From positions 6,877,001-6,941,000 of the forward strand of contig NC_135132.1 in the NCBI RefSeq assembly GCF_050908995.1: a DNA stretch of 64,000 bases, read 5' to 3'. Positions 1 to 11,138 of this stretch are shown here, in pieces (position 1 is the stretch's first letter; each line of letters opens with the position of its first letter). The position numbers and the translations under genes were made by a program. This DNA is from Andrena cerasifolii (taxonomy: Eukaryota > Arthropoda > Insecta > Hymenoptera > Andrenidae). The notes below the pieces were generated by a model. That model had not been told where the DNA came from, made no database searches, and saw nothing but the letters and a program-made list of their open reading frames with translations.

Positions 1-1107
1 AGAAGCGGAATTTGCCTATCGATAACGGTTATTTCTGGGGTAGGTAGTATAATTCGAGTGGTGTGTTTCTGGTCTATTTCGGGAGCCATTCAGGCGGAAA
101 TATTTCCCTACGGAATTAAATTAACATCGACTCGGTTGTAGTAGTATTAGTCCAGGAATTTCTATTTATCGTTGAGTACACACCCATTATTAGTAGCGAC
201 TACTACTACACTACTATAATAGCAAATCGAGAAACTCTTTTTTTTTGTTGCTTCGCGAAAGAGGTCACCCAGTTGTGGGAATCTCCTTAAGCAATAGTAT
301 TCTTTCTTAATTCAAATGGGGCCATTTTGATGCTGGGGGGAGAGGAAGAAGTAGGCGAGAGGTGTGCGGTTGAAGGACAGAAAAGGAGAGAAAGGAAGAT
401 GCGTTTCGCCCAGGGCCTGGCTAGACGCGGGGACGTTAGGAGGTAGAACGAAACTTGTATATATACGAACCGGTAGTTGAGGGAGCGCTTGCGAGAAAGC
501 GGGATCGGTAGAAACGCCATCTAGCGGCGAGCACGGAGGTATCGTTACAGCGTTGTTACTGAAGGACAATACTTGGACTGCTAATTATAAGAAATTCTGG
601 TGGTATCAAGAAGCTCTGATGTTTGGTCGATTTACCGAAGGAAATTAGAATTTTAATGCTGTTAATTCGTTGTTGCAGGAAGCCAGATTGCAACGACATT
701 AAAGTGGATGGTCGTCGTGTCGATGATCACGTGGATCGTCCTGGCGCGATAATAACGAAACACTCTTTTTCACGTTGCTTCCTAAGAGCGTAAAACGACT
801 ACGTTTAGGAGATTCGTTCCCATGGTATCTAATAATAATTTTTAAGCCGCGTAATCGTAATTAAATATCATCATATCGATAACACATGGTTAAGGCTGAC
901 GCCCAACCGATGGACGTCGACGTACCAAACAGTGGCGGATCCATAAAATATCCTTTTCTTTTCTCGGTGCAACTAAACCATAAATATTAATCTTGGTCGA
1001 TTAATTGATAATATACTTTACGTTCCCCGGCGCGATGTGAATTTATAACACTTGGTACTTTCGATGGAGCTCTCTTGTTTCTGTTTCGCAGGTAGGAATG
1101 CTCAAAG
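1..1107. other. intergenic sequence, no supported gene
   Basis: No open frame here resembles a known protein on either strand. A pyrimidine-rich acceptor-like site at about 660-678 is followed by only seven codons before a stop. At 930 there is a short match (CAGTGGCGGAT) to the terminal repeat of the hAT-like MITE family B seen elsewhere in the window, probably a solo end. Confidence 0.5.
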
Positions 1108-1290
1108 CAGGGTTGGGCATTAATGAAATAAGAAATTATTTAAATAACAAATCAAATAAAAGTTACTTTAACTTTAGATGATTTCAGGAATAAAGTTGAT
1201 TTATTTATTAACTTTATTCGAGATATGACGAATAACTTTTGGAACATTTATTCGACAGTTTTATTTAAATAAAATGTTTGCCCGTCTCTG
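1108..1290. mobile_element. hAT-like MITE, family A, short copy
   Basis: The element begins CAGGGTTGGGCATTA and ends with the diverged inverse TTTGCCCGTCTCTG. It is flanked by a perfect 8-bp direct repeat gctcaaag (1100-1107 and 1291-1298). The 8-bp duplication and CAG...CTG ends fit the hAT superfamily. The interior is AT-rich with no transposase. Copies of the same family lie at 6569-7418 and 40883-41536. Confidence 0.85.
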
Positions 1291-1505
1291 GCTCAAAGTG
1301 GCTTCAGTCTTTTAAGAGAAACGAGGCACTCGGGAACTTAAACTTTCCCGGAGAAAGAATCAGCTTTCATGGATCCACCATTGGTAATAAACCAAAGTAT
1401 GTTCTAGGCTCTAAATGTATTCTCGCGTGGAGAAAAAAAAGTCTCGTTTACAACATATCCGTGGAATTAAAGGGAGAAGAGAAATTGCAAGCAAAAAACA
1501 GATAA

Positions 1506-1507
<2 letters not shown>

Positions 1508-1551
<44 letters not shown>
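1508..1551. repeat. (GA)n microsatellite
   Basis: About 22 uninterrupted GA units. Confidence 0.95.
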
Positions 1552-1555
<4 letters not shown>

Positions 1556-2216
1556 ATGAGGAACAGAGGAAGCGTGAATCCGTCTCTCCATGCATATGTG
1601 TTAGGTCGTCCAAAAGATCACAGAGTTCTTGTTGCTTTCCCACCCACTGATATACATATATACATATTATTTTTTACTAAGATTTTATAAGAGTACTTCC
1701 AGTTTCATGGCATATCATTTTTTACGGTTTAATGGAAAGATCTATGGAAAGCTTCCTTTCCCACAAGAACCTACGATTGTTTTGTACAAGCGCAACGGAA
1801 AGCAATCACGAACAATATTCTGATAGTTAGTTTCATGAACCAGCTGCTGGGTATCCATCGCTTCGAGCAAACTATTATGGATTCATTGGGATTCGTGTAA
1901 ATGAAGTATTCGTTGAAATATCGTGGCTTTAAAAAAAGATTTGCACGCAGTACAGTGCTGAGATTTGAAATGAAATTCATCGGAGGCTAAAGAATATTAA
2001 GTAGGGTTAGGTTCGAAGTTAATTTTTAAATTCTCGAAACTCGACGCCCGAAGGTATGTAAAAACTCTTGAAATTCTCGAAACTGGGGAAAGTGCTGATT
2101 CTCAAATTTTTGTTTAAAGTTTTTGCATAAAGCTCTTTTCACGATTCTTTGTTTACTGATTTTATATTTTTTCGTATCTGGGTTTCCAAAGTTTCGAATC
2201 ACGAAAGAGGTGCAAA

Positions 2217-2541
2217 GTTTCGAGCTCTCGAAACTCGAAACTGGAGTTTCAGAGGGGTTCCGAGCTCTCGAAATAGGAAACTTGGGTTTTAGAGGGGTTT
2301 CGGGGGGGGGTTCGAGCTCTCGAAACTCGAAACTTGGGTTTTAGAGGGGTTTCGAGAGCTCGAAACTCGAAACTTGGGTTTTAGAGGGGTTTCGAGCTCT
2401 CGAAACTCGAAACTTGGGTTTTAGAGGGGTTTCGAGCTCTCGAAACTCGAAACTTGGGTTTTAGAGGGGTTTCGAGCTCTCGAAACTCGAAACTTGGGTT
2501 TTAGAGGGGTTTCGAGCTCTCGAAACTCGGAACTTGGGTTC
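2217..2541. repeat. 40-bp tandem minisatellite
   Basis: About eight units with a 40-bp period, each containing the palindromic core TCGAGCTCTCGA followed by AACTTGGGTTTTAGAGGGG. The central units are nearly identical, while the first two are diverged and carry a G run. The units are directly adjacent with no spacers, so this is not a CRISPR array. Related but untandemised wording occurs at 2007-2060 and 35058-35216. Confidence 0.9.
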
Positions 2542-2928
2542 GAGAAACCCATCCTTAATGTTAAGCAATCAAAACGCAACACTTAGAAGTAATTACTTTA
2601 TAACGTAGCGATAATAAAGTTGTGTATAGTGATGAATCATCGCGGCAATATGCCTGAAATGTTCGGTTCCCTGAAAGGAATTATATTTCCTTACGATCAA
2701 TTCTCTCTTTGACTACAAATGGAGCATTAATTTTCGTCAACACGTTATGACGCTGTTTACACAACTGAAGCACAAAGCGTTGGTGTAATCGTCTCGTATA
2801 ATTTAAATAATTCTTACGTATCTTTTTCTAAGTAATTTAAATATCGTTAAAAAAAAACTAGAATTCCTTCAAACGATACCCAGCGCTGACTTAAAGCTGC
2901 ATCTCGCAACGTAAATCTCAGCTACAAT

Positions 2929-3179
2929 CAGGGGCGGGTTTGTACAAAGGCTACAGCCTAGGGCGCCGAACTTTGAGCGCAAGAAATTCGAAAGAGATTT
3001 AAACGCAGAGGCTTGAGACATCTTTAAAAACAGTTCGCTTTTTCTTCGTCTAGCAAATTAGCAATAACTCGCACACGAGTTGTCGTATTGAATTAACTTT
3101 AAAACTGTCTCAACTCCTTTAAATTAAAATATTTGATGATCGTTAGCCTGGGGGCGCCAAATCTCCAAATCCGCCCCTG
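2929..3179. mobile_element. hAT-like MITE, family B
   Basis: The element starts CAGGGGCGGGTTTG and ends AAATCCGCCCCTG. It is flanked by a perfect 8-bp target duplication gctacaat (2921-2928 and 3180-3187). It is 251 bp long with no coding capacity. Other family members: 7150-7387, 45069-45423 and a solo end at 10316. Confidence 0.9.
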
Positions 3180-3187
3180 GCTACAAT

Positions 3188-4501
3188 GATATTCAGGAGT
3201 GTATATTTTTAACTAGATTTTTATATTCAACGATCATGCGACTCAATCGTGTCCGCGTCCTAATTTCTCCATGTAACGTGATCGAAATACTCCTGTGCTA
3301 ACTCGTCTCCCGCGAACACGCTCGTTTAAGTCCGAGGAATTGAGAATGGCGACGGAAGAGGCGCGCCTCGAGACGGAGATGTTAAAAAGGAACGTTTCGA
3401 AACGGGTAATAATATACTATAAGAGTGTGTCGTGTCGATGTTTTACGCGTTCGTTGCATGTTTGTGTAAAAGTTTTCATTCGCGACGTTGACCCGGGGCC
3501 CCGGAGACGTTGGCGCGCCCCTGGGGAATTGTAAATCGCACGCTCCCTTCGTTTCAAGTGGCTCTTTCTTGTGAAATTGTTAGGAAACACCATTGAAACG
3601 AACTGTACGACGTTTTACCTTCTTTTCCAAAGATAAGAACGTAGCCCGAATGATATTTCCAGGTTACAGAACAGCTGTGTTTATATAAGTTGTCTTCCCG
3701 AGCGAAACAATTCCACAAGAAAGATCGTTTCTTAAATATCGTTGGCAATGCCGTTGCTTACTGCTGGGATTCTATTCGTTACTCCATCTACCTTCCGTTA
3801 CACGTACTGAAACCGAAAGCGCGCCAAATTCGAAGGCGCCAGCTGCCGACTCGAAGCGCCACTTAAATTGCTTCCTAATTGTTTTCCCTTTCTTTAAGTG
3901 CGCTTCGGGCAGCGGCGGACTTCGAGCGAGGCGCGATTAAAAGACGAAAGAAAGGGAAACGAAAGCAGAATCGCGGCGCTCGATACCTCAAGCTGAAACA
4001 CGCAGCGTATCGTGATCCCAGTACTTTGTCGTATATCACATAAGCGTTTACGAGATTGTAAATATGTACATAATTTTCATCGTTATTAAAATTCAATATT
4101 ATAATACCCCATCTGTCGCTCTCTTTTCCTTTCACCGCGCAAGCATGACGGGAAAACAACGAAAGACAATCACTCACCGAACATCGTGCGATTTCCCGCG
4201 CTTAAAGTTGCCAAGACGACCACAGCGTCCCAGAATGGTCCAGAAACACCACGTACAAATTGTGCATACTTTATTTCGCGACGAAAATCGAAACACCAAC
4301 GCGGACTACACTCGCGACCGACAATTGAATAACACGGCGGTTTAAAAGGAAGTAAACAAAACGCGGAGCACCTTCGTTTCCGAACTCGCAACTACGACGC
4401 GTCACGTGACTCTCACTCACTCGCGCCATCTGCAATGGAAATTCGACTGCAAATGGAGATGAAATTAAATGTTTCTCATCCTTCGCGTTTGTACACGTCA
4501 T
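3188..4501. other. intergenic, CpG-rich; no supported gene
   Basis: Short frames only. An ATG at about 3345 opens a charged 20-codon stretch that runs into GTAATA and could be a first exon, but no matching downstream exon was found. On the minus strand an ATG near 4178 is followed two codons later by GGTGAGTG, which could be a first exon of a gene I cannot trace. Neither is called. Confidence 0.35.
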
Positions 4502-4565
4502 CCTAGTAGCTAGTAAAGGATGCCGAATGCTTAAGCATCTGCTTAAGAATAGGTTAGGTTAGGTT
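4502..4565. repeat. dispersed 33-bp repeat next to a TTAGG run
   Basis: Positions 4502-4534 are repeated at 39153-39185 with one mismatch (core GTAAAGGATGCCGAATGC). At 4551-4565 there are three AGGTT/TTAGG units, the insect telomere motif. The remainder to 5267 is AT-rich intergenic or 5' flank of Nup35 with no gene seen. Confidence 0.6.
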
Positions 4566-5267
4566 TCTTTTTCCCTTTGATATAGTTACATTTATACCCT
4601 ATACCAAACGTGGCATTTCAAGATAACTTATTTAGCCCAACGAACTTTAGACCCTCTTCAATTTTTCTCTCTCCATTCAAACAGACCCCCTCTCACTCTC
4701 TCGCGCATTGTTATAAACGCAGTTATCACGATCCATACGTACAAAATAAAAAACAAAAATATGAAAATATAAGTGTACCCTATCTTACAGTAGAGCAGTG
4801 TAACAAAAATAAAATATCTCACTGACGTTTCAACATCTTAGCGCATTATATCATATAATCTACTTGTATTATATCACATTTCAAATTTGCTTAAGAAAAA
4901 GTAGCGACTATGAATACCGGCCATAATGTCGTCTGTTACATTTAATTTCATAAACTGCCAAACCGGCGTCCAGAGACCGTGCCGCCAACTGGTGGCGGAG
5001 ATCCAATGTTCCACGTTATTTAAATATCTATCAAACGTTCGAACGGCTGTGAATATTTGAATTCGATAAACTGTGTTCGTACGCTGTAGAATTTTTTAAG
5101 TAAAAATAGTACGTGGTAACAAGCGTTCATCGATCCTCGATGAATTTATCGTTCGTATATATACCTTAAGAAATTTTATGTTTATAACCTCAAAACCTCA
5201 ATTGTCAATATATCTTTAAACAATCTCGCGCTACCTGTAACTTTACTACAACCATACGATTATCCAG

Positions 5268-6302
5268 ATGGAGCCGATGACGCTGGGATCCCCCGTAGGA
5301 AGCCCCGTCCAGACGCCCGGGACCCCAGGAGCCTCTGCGTACCTCCCAAGCTTCCTTTTAGGGGACACTACAACGGTAAACTCAGCTCGCACTCCGTCGC
5401 GTAACGTTCCGCGTCATCGTCCCCGAATAACATTACCCTCGTTCTTCCAGCCAGCCAAATTGAACCTGACGAACCCGCAAGACACCCCGAAGCAGTTGCA
5501 CATGGGCCACGGGAGCCTGACGTCCCCGCTGTTGCATTATGGTACCCCGGACTACAGAACCAACCGGCAGAAAGCTGTATTCGGCAGCGCTAACACGCCG
5601 AACACGTCGCAGATAGTCACGGAGAGCCACACCGGTGGGCCGCCAACCAGAGGCCTATTCGATAGCCTGGACACTTCGCAAGTGACGTCGCCGTATATAT
5701 CGGCCGCCAATCAGAGCATCTCGTGCAACCAATCTAGGCTTCTAATGAACTCGATGAACAACTCCGTGTTCACCGATAATTCACTCAGCGGGAATGCAAA
5801 CGAGTCCCAGGGTCTTCTGCAATGGGTGACCATTTTCGGCTTCCCACCGAGCGACACTAACACCGTCCTCTCTCACATCTCGAGCAGAGTTCGCATAGTG
5901 GACAAGCATCCAGCCCCGCATCCGACGAGCAATTGGATACACTTGAAGTGCGCCTCGGAGCAAGAGGCGCAGAGAGCACTGGCGTGCAACGGGAACATTG
6001 TTTCTGGGTCTATCATGATCGGAGTAATTCCGTGCACGGACGAGGGCGTGATACTGGGAGCTGATAAAGAGAATCGCTCGAAGCTGAACGGGAACGTGAA
6101 GTCGTTCTCGAATTTGGGAAGGATGAATCAGTCCCCCGAGTATAGCACCCCGCGCACGCCGATTAGAATACAGAATGCTAGGCCCTTGGCGGCTGGCTAC
6201 AACCAGCACCTTAGCCCCCAGTCGGTCAGGTCGCCGGAGAATGTGCCGCAGAAGTCGACGGGGCTGGTTTCGAAAGCGATGGAATATGTGTTCGGATGGT
6301 AG
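5268..6302 (+). CDS. Nup35: nucleoporin Nup35 (Nup53/MPPN family)
   Basis: A 344-residue single-exon frame. Nup35 is a scaffold nucleoporin of the inner ring that contacts the nuclear membrane and the Nup93/Nup155 complex. The N-terminal motif EPMTLGSP matches the vertebrate protein near its start. Residues about 186-262 form the RRM-like MPPN domain (WVTIFGFPPSD, then SIMIGVIPC), the dimerisation fold of the family. The C-terminus LVSKAMEYVFGW is the conserved membrane-binding amphipathic helix. The middle is Ser/Thr/Pro-rich and probably disordered. A good acceptor (tatccag) ends exactly before the chosen ATG, so a 5' UTR exon, or a few extra N-terminal codons, may lie upstream. Length is close to the human protein (about 326 residues). 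Identification is confident. Confidence 0.95.
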   Translation: MEPMTLGSPVGSPVQTPGTPGASAYLPSFLLGDTTTVNSARTPSRNVPRHRPRITLPSFFQPAKLNLTNPQDTPKQLHMGHGSLTSPLLHYGTPDYRTNRQKAVFGSANTPNTSQIVTESHTGGPPTRGLFDSLDTSQVTSPYISAANQSISCNQSRLLMNSMNNSVFTDNSLSGNANESQGLLQWVTIFGFPPSDTNTVLSHISSRVRIVDKHPAPHPTSNWIHLKCASEQEAQRALACNGNIVSGSIMIGVIPCTDEGVILGADKENRSKLNGNVKSFSNLGRMNQSPEYSTPRTPIRIQNARPLAAGYNQHLSPQSVRSPENVPQKSTGLVSKAMEYVFGW

Positions 6303-6568
6303 CCTTCGGCGGAGGGAATTGTAAATGTTGCTGGTTAATGACAAATATTATTTAATATGTAATTCTGCTGATGTCTTTATAAAAATTGGATACAATACAA
6401 ACGTGAATCATTCGAGAGAGGAATATTTAACGATCCTACAATGTTACTTATCGTATTTTCACTACATCGATAGTATGAAATATAAATCTTTATAAACATC
6501 AAATAAGTATCACACGACGTTCCCTCTAAGCTAAATTTCTGATATATTTCTCGTCCTCTACTCTACGC

Positions 6569-7418
6569 CAGAGTTGGGCATGAGGCGAATAAAATCAAGT
6601 TGTTCGAGAATAACGAATAATTTTGCTCTCGAATAACTTCGCTTTAAGGTGCGCATCGACTTTGCGAGGATTGCCCGCGAGGCACGTCTCGCGGAGTGGA
6701 GAGTCTGGAGACTACCTCGGCGTGATCACTTTGTGCAAAGTGAAAAGGAACGGGGAATCCACTCCACCAGGCGTGCCTCGCGAGGAAGCCTCGCAAAGTC
6801 GATACCCTGCTTTAAGGAAGGCTCTCACTACGCCTCGCCTCGGTTCGGCGAAACTTCGGCTCGCGTCGGCTCGGTTTTCCGTACCTGAAGTTATCTGGGC
6901 TTCCTCGGTTCATGTGTTTGGTCAGATGCTCAGAAAAACTCTTCCTGTGCAGTCGTCAATTAAGTAGGCTCACACTACGCCTCATCTCGCCTCTCTTCCT
7001 CAAAATATTCTCGAGGAAGAATCCGCGGCTCGGAGTCGCGCCGGGGCGAGGCTTAGTGTGAGTCAAATTCTCAAACTACATGAGAAAAGCATAGGAAGAA
7101 TGAAATGAGCCGAGGCGAGGCGTAGTGAGAGCCTGCCTTTATTCGAGATCAGTGGCGGATTTAACAGGGCGGCCGATGAGCAGTTGCCACCTGGGCCCCT
7201 ACTCAGAAGGCCCCCCTAGGGCCCTGTCTTCAAAAAAAAAAATTATGATTTTATCCAAACACTATATTTTTTTTCTATACTTTTCTGTACACTTACCCCC
7301 TTTTAGTAAACTACCTTCTCATTTTCCCGAAAAAGTGGGCCCCTCAAAACGTTTGCCACCTGGGCCTTTTTCTTAAATCCGCCACTGTTCGAGATAATTC
7401 GAATAATGCCCGACTCTG
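6569..7418. mobile_element. hAT-like MITE, family A, long copy with nested insertion
   Basis: Ends are CAGAGTTGGGCAT and ATGCCCGACTCTG. A perfect 8-bp duplication ctctacgc flanks it (6561-6568, 7419-7426). The interior carries GC-rich stretches with repeated gaggcgtagtgagag-like words in both orientations, and a younger family B MITE sits inside it at 7150-7387. No transposase is encoded. Confidence 0.85.
7150..7387. mobile_element. hAT-like MITE, family B, nested in family A
   Basis: Ends are CAGTGGCGGATTTAA and TTAAATCCGCCACTG. A perfect 8-bp duplication ttcgagat (7142-7149, 7388-7395) was created from family A sequence, which dates this insertion after the host element. Confidence 0.92.
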
Positions 7419-7872
7419 CTCTACGCTATCGTATTAAGTTCCTACACTGTATTTAGCCTTATCATTAAGAAGTTGTAAAAGTACTAGGGCGGTGTTGAAC
7501 CACGTGTATTGCACAGATATCAATTGAAATGGTCCGTTTCTTAACATACTTAAGAAATATCAGTAAACTTTCGCAAGCTTGCTACAAACTTGTACCTCTG
7601 ATCGTGCCGTTATACGCTCTGATCTATGCTGTTCATAATTAGCGCGCTCCTCCCTAATTTGACTGTAACGCATGATCGAAATTTTATACACGCTTTCCCG
7701 TAGAAAATAAACAATCGTTATCATTCAAATTGGATTATATTAAAACGCTCGAGTCGCTATTCCTCCTCCTATATCCTGTTCACATGTAAAACACTAATTA
7801 TAGTACAATCACACATTGTTTGCTCATGCTAATAAATAAATTCATATCGTCCCACAGAGCGTCCGGCGAAAT

Positions 7873-9621
7873 TTACTTCGGACTTTCGATGGTAGCACTA
7901 CCTAAATCAGTCATTTTCGGGTACTTCACTTTCTTCTTATCCAGCTCGTCCTGCACCCACAGTATCATCTTCAGCACGTGATTTAGCCGCGGACTAGTGG
8001 GCTCTCTGTGCTCCATTTTCAATATGGCTGCGTTCAGCTCGCTTGCTATCTACAGTTTTGTAAAAAATTCAGAACGCGACGTACGCATTATTAGTAAACC
8101 ATTTTTTTTTTTAAACACCCGAAAATAGTAAAATTATTAATTTTCACTCGTTAGTTGATTCTGCAAATAGGCAGTTGAAACTTTGGCTGTACTTCCGAAA
8201 GGGACGGTGGCCGATCGAGATGAAACTTGGTAGGTATTACGAGGGGTGTGGAAAAACCCCAAATATAAAATTTTAGCTTTGGCAATTAATGCGTTAAAAA
8301 GATACAGGGGTTATTGTGCATAAAAGCCGATTTTTTCGGTACACCTTGCCCATTTTTTTTCATCACTTTACCACGGTCCCCCCTCTTAACAATATTTCTG
8401 TTGACTTAAGCATGGTAGCGAACCGATGTGAGTTTGGGGATGCTAAAAATGAGCCTGTAGTTACAAAATTTCAAAAATAAAAAATAGGGGCCCGGAAGGG
8501 TTCCCGGGTAGGGGGGCCTGCATCAACGTCAAAAAAATTTCCCCCCAAAAAAATGAACAATAAATTTTTATTAATATTTCGAAAACTAATAAATACCCGA
8601 AGCTACAATTTTAGATTTAGGGTCCACATCCCGTCCCCCTCCCCACTCCACCCCCCCCAAACCTCATCTCGATCGGCCACCGGTCCCTTTCGGAATAATA
8701 TCCGAAACTTTAAATGGAAATAATACCGTTGCAATTCCAACTGCTCAGAATCTTTTCCAGCAGACACAAGTTGCTAAAAATCGAACATTTATTAAGGCGC
8801 ATTTACAAATTCTTCCCACCACAATAAAAAAAAAATTAGGAACTGCTGGTCTACCCTTAACAAATTCGCTAAAAATAGACGCTGCATATTTTACGTCCAT
8901 AAACATCCGCAGTCTAATTAATAGTTACAAAGCCAAACGCCGCTAGATACAGGAATTCGAAGATGAAAGGAGATGCTGACCAACTATTACCTTCTGCCTG
9001 TGCGTGGGATGTAGAAGATCGCTGAATGGGCTCTTGTGAGGTTCGTCAAATGCGAGCAGTGCCAGAGTACGCTCCAGTTCGCACAGGATGTTATCGTCAG
9101 ATTCTCCAGCCTCGCTGAGGCGATCCTGAGCGAACTGGAGCGCCTCCTCGATTCTGCCTGTGCGGATCAGCTCGATGAGATGCAGCTGCTGCAGATGGAA
9201 GTACAGGTATCTGTCGTTGTCGAGCAGCTCCGGATGCAGCTGGTTCACGAGGTCGGTGGCCTCCTGAATGCGTCCGTTCTGGATAGCGTCCCTGATACGG
9301 ATCCTATCGTCCAACGAACTCAACTCCACTGTCGGCTCCACTCCAGACTCCTGCTGGAACTTCTCCGCAGCCTCCTTCAACCCCTCTGCGCGGCGCGAAT
9401 CGGTGGCACCAGGAACGTTCGAAACAGAAATTCGGGACTAGTACAATACGGATTCCGGGTTAGGAAGCTATCGTATAATGCCGCTGAAGGCGGAGCTGAC
9501 CTGTGACGAAGTAATTCATGATCAAATTGTTCATCGCGACGCGCTGCGTGTGGGAGTTCTCCTCCAGCTTGGCCACCCACTCATCCTTCGATATATTGTC
9601 TTGTTTGTCCGGGAAGCTCAT
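7873..9621 (-). CDS. Gid8: Gid8 (TWA1), subunit of the CTLH/GID E3 ligase
   Basis: Three exons on the minus strand: 9501-9621, 8991-9385 and 7873-8049, giving 230 residues (human 228). Gid8 is a core scaffold of the CTLH ubiquitin ligase. Exon 1 begins MSFPDKQDNISKDEW and carries most of the LisH motif (MNNLIMNYFVTEG across the first junction). Exon 2 holds the CTLH and start of the CRA domain (LHPELLDNDRYLYFHLQQ, then CELERTLALLAFD). Exon 3 ends KKKVKYPKMTDL...ESPK, matching the family C-terminus. Junction phases are 1 and 0. Acceptors are ...CGCAG and ...CTGTAG, donors GTCAGC and GTAATA. Intron 2 (8050-8990) contains an inverted-repeat element. The gene is divergent from hyrax, 2.1 kb away. 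Confidence 0.95.
8176..8712. mobile_element. terminal-inverted-repeat element in Gid8 intron 2
   Basis: About 50-bp imperfect inverted arms. The left contains CCGAAAGGGACGGTGGCCGA and the right is its inverse (TCGGCCACCGGTCCCTTTCGG). The centre has C and G runs and no coding frame. No clear target duplication is visible. A non-autonomous DNA transposon is the likeliest identity. Confidence 0.6.
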
Positions 9622-10418
9622 TGTCCTTCGGCAATTAGCATCGATGGTTACGATAAGTAATTATTAACCGAGGAAACAAGGATACAGATTCGATCGGGCG
9701 CTACCTTTCAGGAATAGGCTCCTTGGGCCGTTTGACACAACAGCTGATCCCTTATCAGCGCCCGTAAATAAGGCAGCTACGCAGAAAGTCTTAACCACCG
9801 TCGAAAACTTCGGCCGATCGGGGTGGAAGCTGAGACTGCTCCGTCGTCGCGAAGGACCAACTTCGAAAGCTGGACTCGGTGAAAGCTGTTCTGGAAACCC
9901 GACGAGCTTATTCCCTTAAAAGCTGTGCACAAACCGATCCCTTAAGCATTGACACGAGCGCCGTTTCACGGCGATTTATTCCGTCACAGCCGACTCTAGT
10001 ACTAGCCGTGCTGAAGGTAAAATGGCAACACCGCGAGAGTGCGCGAGAGTTCGGCTTTGATATACCTAACCCAACCTACCGTATCAGCCTCCCACTACCC
10101 ACCGGCTACAGTCTCCCTCTACCGACCTTTTGGTTTCCCGTCTATCTTTCAAATATTTATATTAATGTAAAACTGAAATCCTCTAATTATCAGAATCAGA
10201 GCAATAATGCAGGTGTTTTATTTATTTATATTAACCCTACAGATCCTTATTTCTGCGTGTAACACATTTATTTAATACAATCTGAAGCATTTTTGGACAT
10301 TTTGTCTTACATGTACAGGGGCGGATTTGGGATTTTCGGAAAGTGTTTTTTTTTTTGTATCAATTTATCATATTTTTTCTCATATTGCTAAGTTAAAATG
10401 AGTATTTTTTCCTTGATA
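9622..10418. other. Gid8 upstream / intergenic
   Basis: Divergent upstream region of Gid8 with no recognisable gene. At 10316 a single hAT family B end (CAGGGGCGGATTT) opens, with no matching right end found. Confidence 0.45.
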
Positions 10419-11138
10419 ATGCCACGGCATTGGTGTGTACCAAATTGCAAGGGAAATTATGATACTACTTTAAAAGATAATAATTACAATTCTATATGTT
10501 TATTCCCCAAAGATGAGGAATTACCGAAAAAATAAATGGTTGCTATTCCTCGTATAAATTGGACACCGACAAAATATTCTGCCGGTTGTGGATGATTCCA
10601 TTAAAATTTACATATCCAGTTATGGGTCCCATTCTGTTGCTAAAAAGTTAAATTGCAATATATGTATAGATCATTAATTGTGGAGGATAAAGGTAAAACT
10701 GCAGGCAATGTATATTTTGATCACTTCCAAAGAGGGGGCCTTTCTGTTCCCACTGAAGAAGTAATAACCTCATTTATTCATATGTATACAATAATGGAAG
10801 CCATAATAAATTATGGTAATTTGGAATCTCAACTTTTGCAATCTGAAAATCATAAACATATTTTATGTAAGTTAATATATATTAGTATTCAATCAGATAT
10901 ACATTATTTAGCATTTTCAGATACACGCATTTGTGGTCAAGCTTACCACAGTATTTTGTTTAAATTATTATCAATTTTTTCAAATATTTTATTAAACGAT
11001 TATGTGAAAACCGTAAATAATAGCCAGTTGGAAATGTGTGCAGACATCACTTCTAAAAATCGTAAATTAAAAACTTTCAATAGGAATTTGAGGAAATTTT
11101 CCACAATTATAATACTGTCCTCTACCACGATTTTATAA
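10419..11138 (+). pseudogene. THAP / P-element-like transposase remnant, internally deleted
   Basis: A THAP zinc-finger start is readable from 10419 (MPRHWCVPNCKGNYD, then LFPKDEEL and INWTPTKYS). An in-frame stop at 10533 replaces the usual Trp region and the second zinc-ligand half is damaged. It then jumps directly to the C-terminal part of a THAP9/P-type transposase (YGSHSVAKKLNCNIC in one frame, FQRGGLSVPTEEV in the next), continuing to 11138. The catalytic middle is missing, so it is a dead, internally deleted copy. Surrounding AT content is higher than in the flanking genes. No terminal repeats or duplication could be assigned. Confidence 0.7.

Noticed and set aside
2217..2541. CRISPR-like array
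   Set aside because: Repeats are contiguous with no spacers, and the genome is eukaryotic. It is a minisatellite.
3345..3416. Possible first coding exon (about 20 charged codons, then GTAATA)
   Set aside because: No downstream exon in matching phase could be found on the plus strand before Nup35.
5781..6344. 187-codon minus-strand frame antisense to Nup35
   Set aside because: Shadow of the real coding exon. Arg-rich, no motif.
10653..11138. 161-codon frame as an independent gene
   Set aside because: It reads as the C-terminus of a THAP/P-like transposase and lacks its N-terminal domains. Treated as part of the pseudogene.
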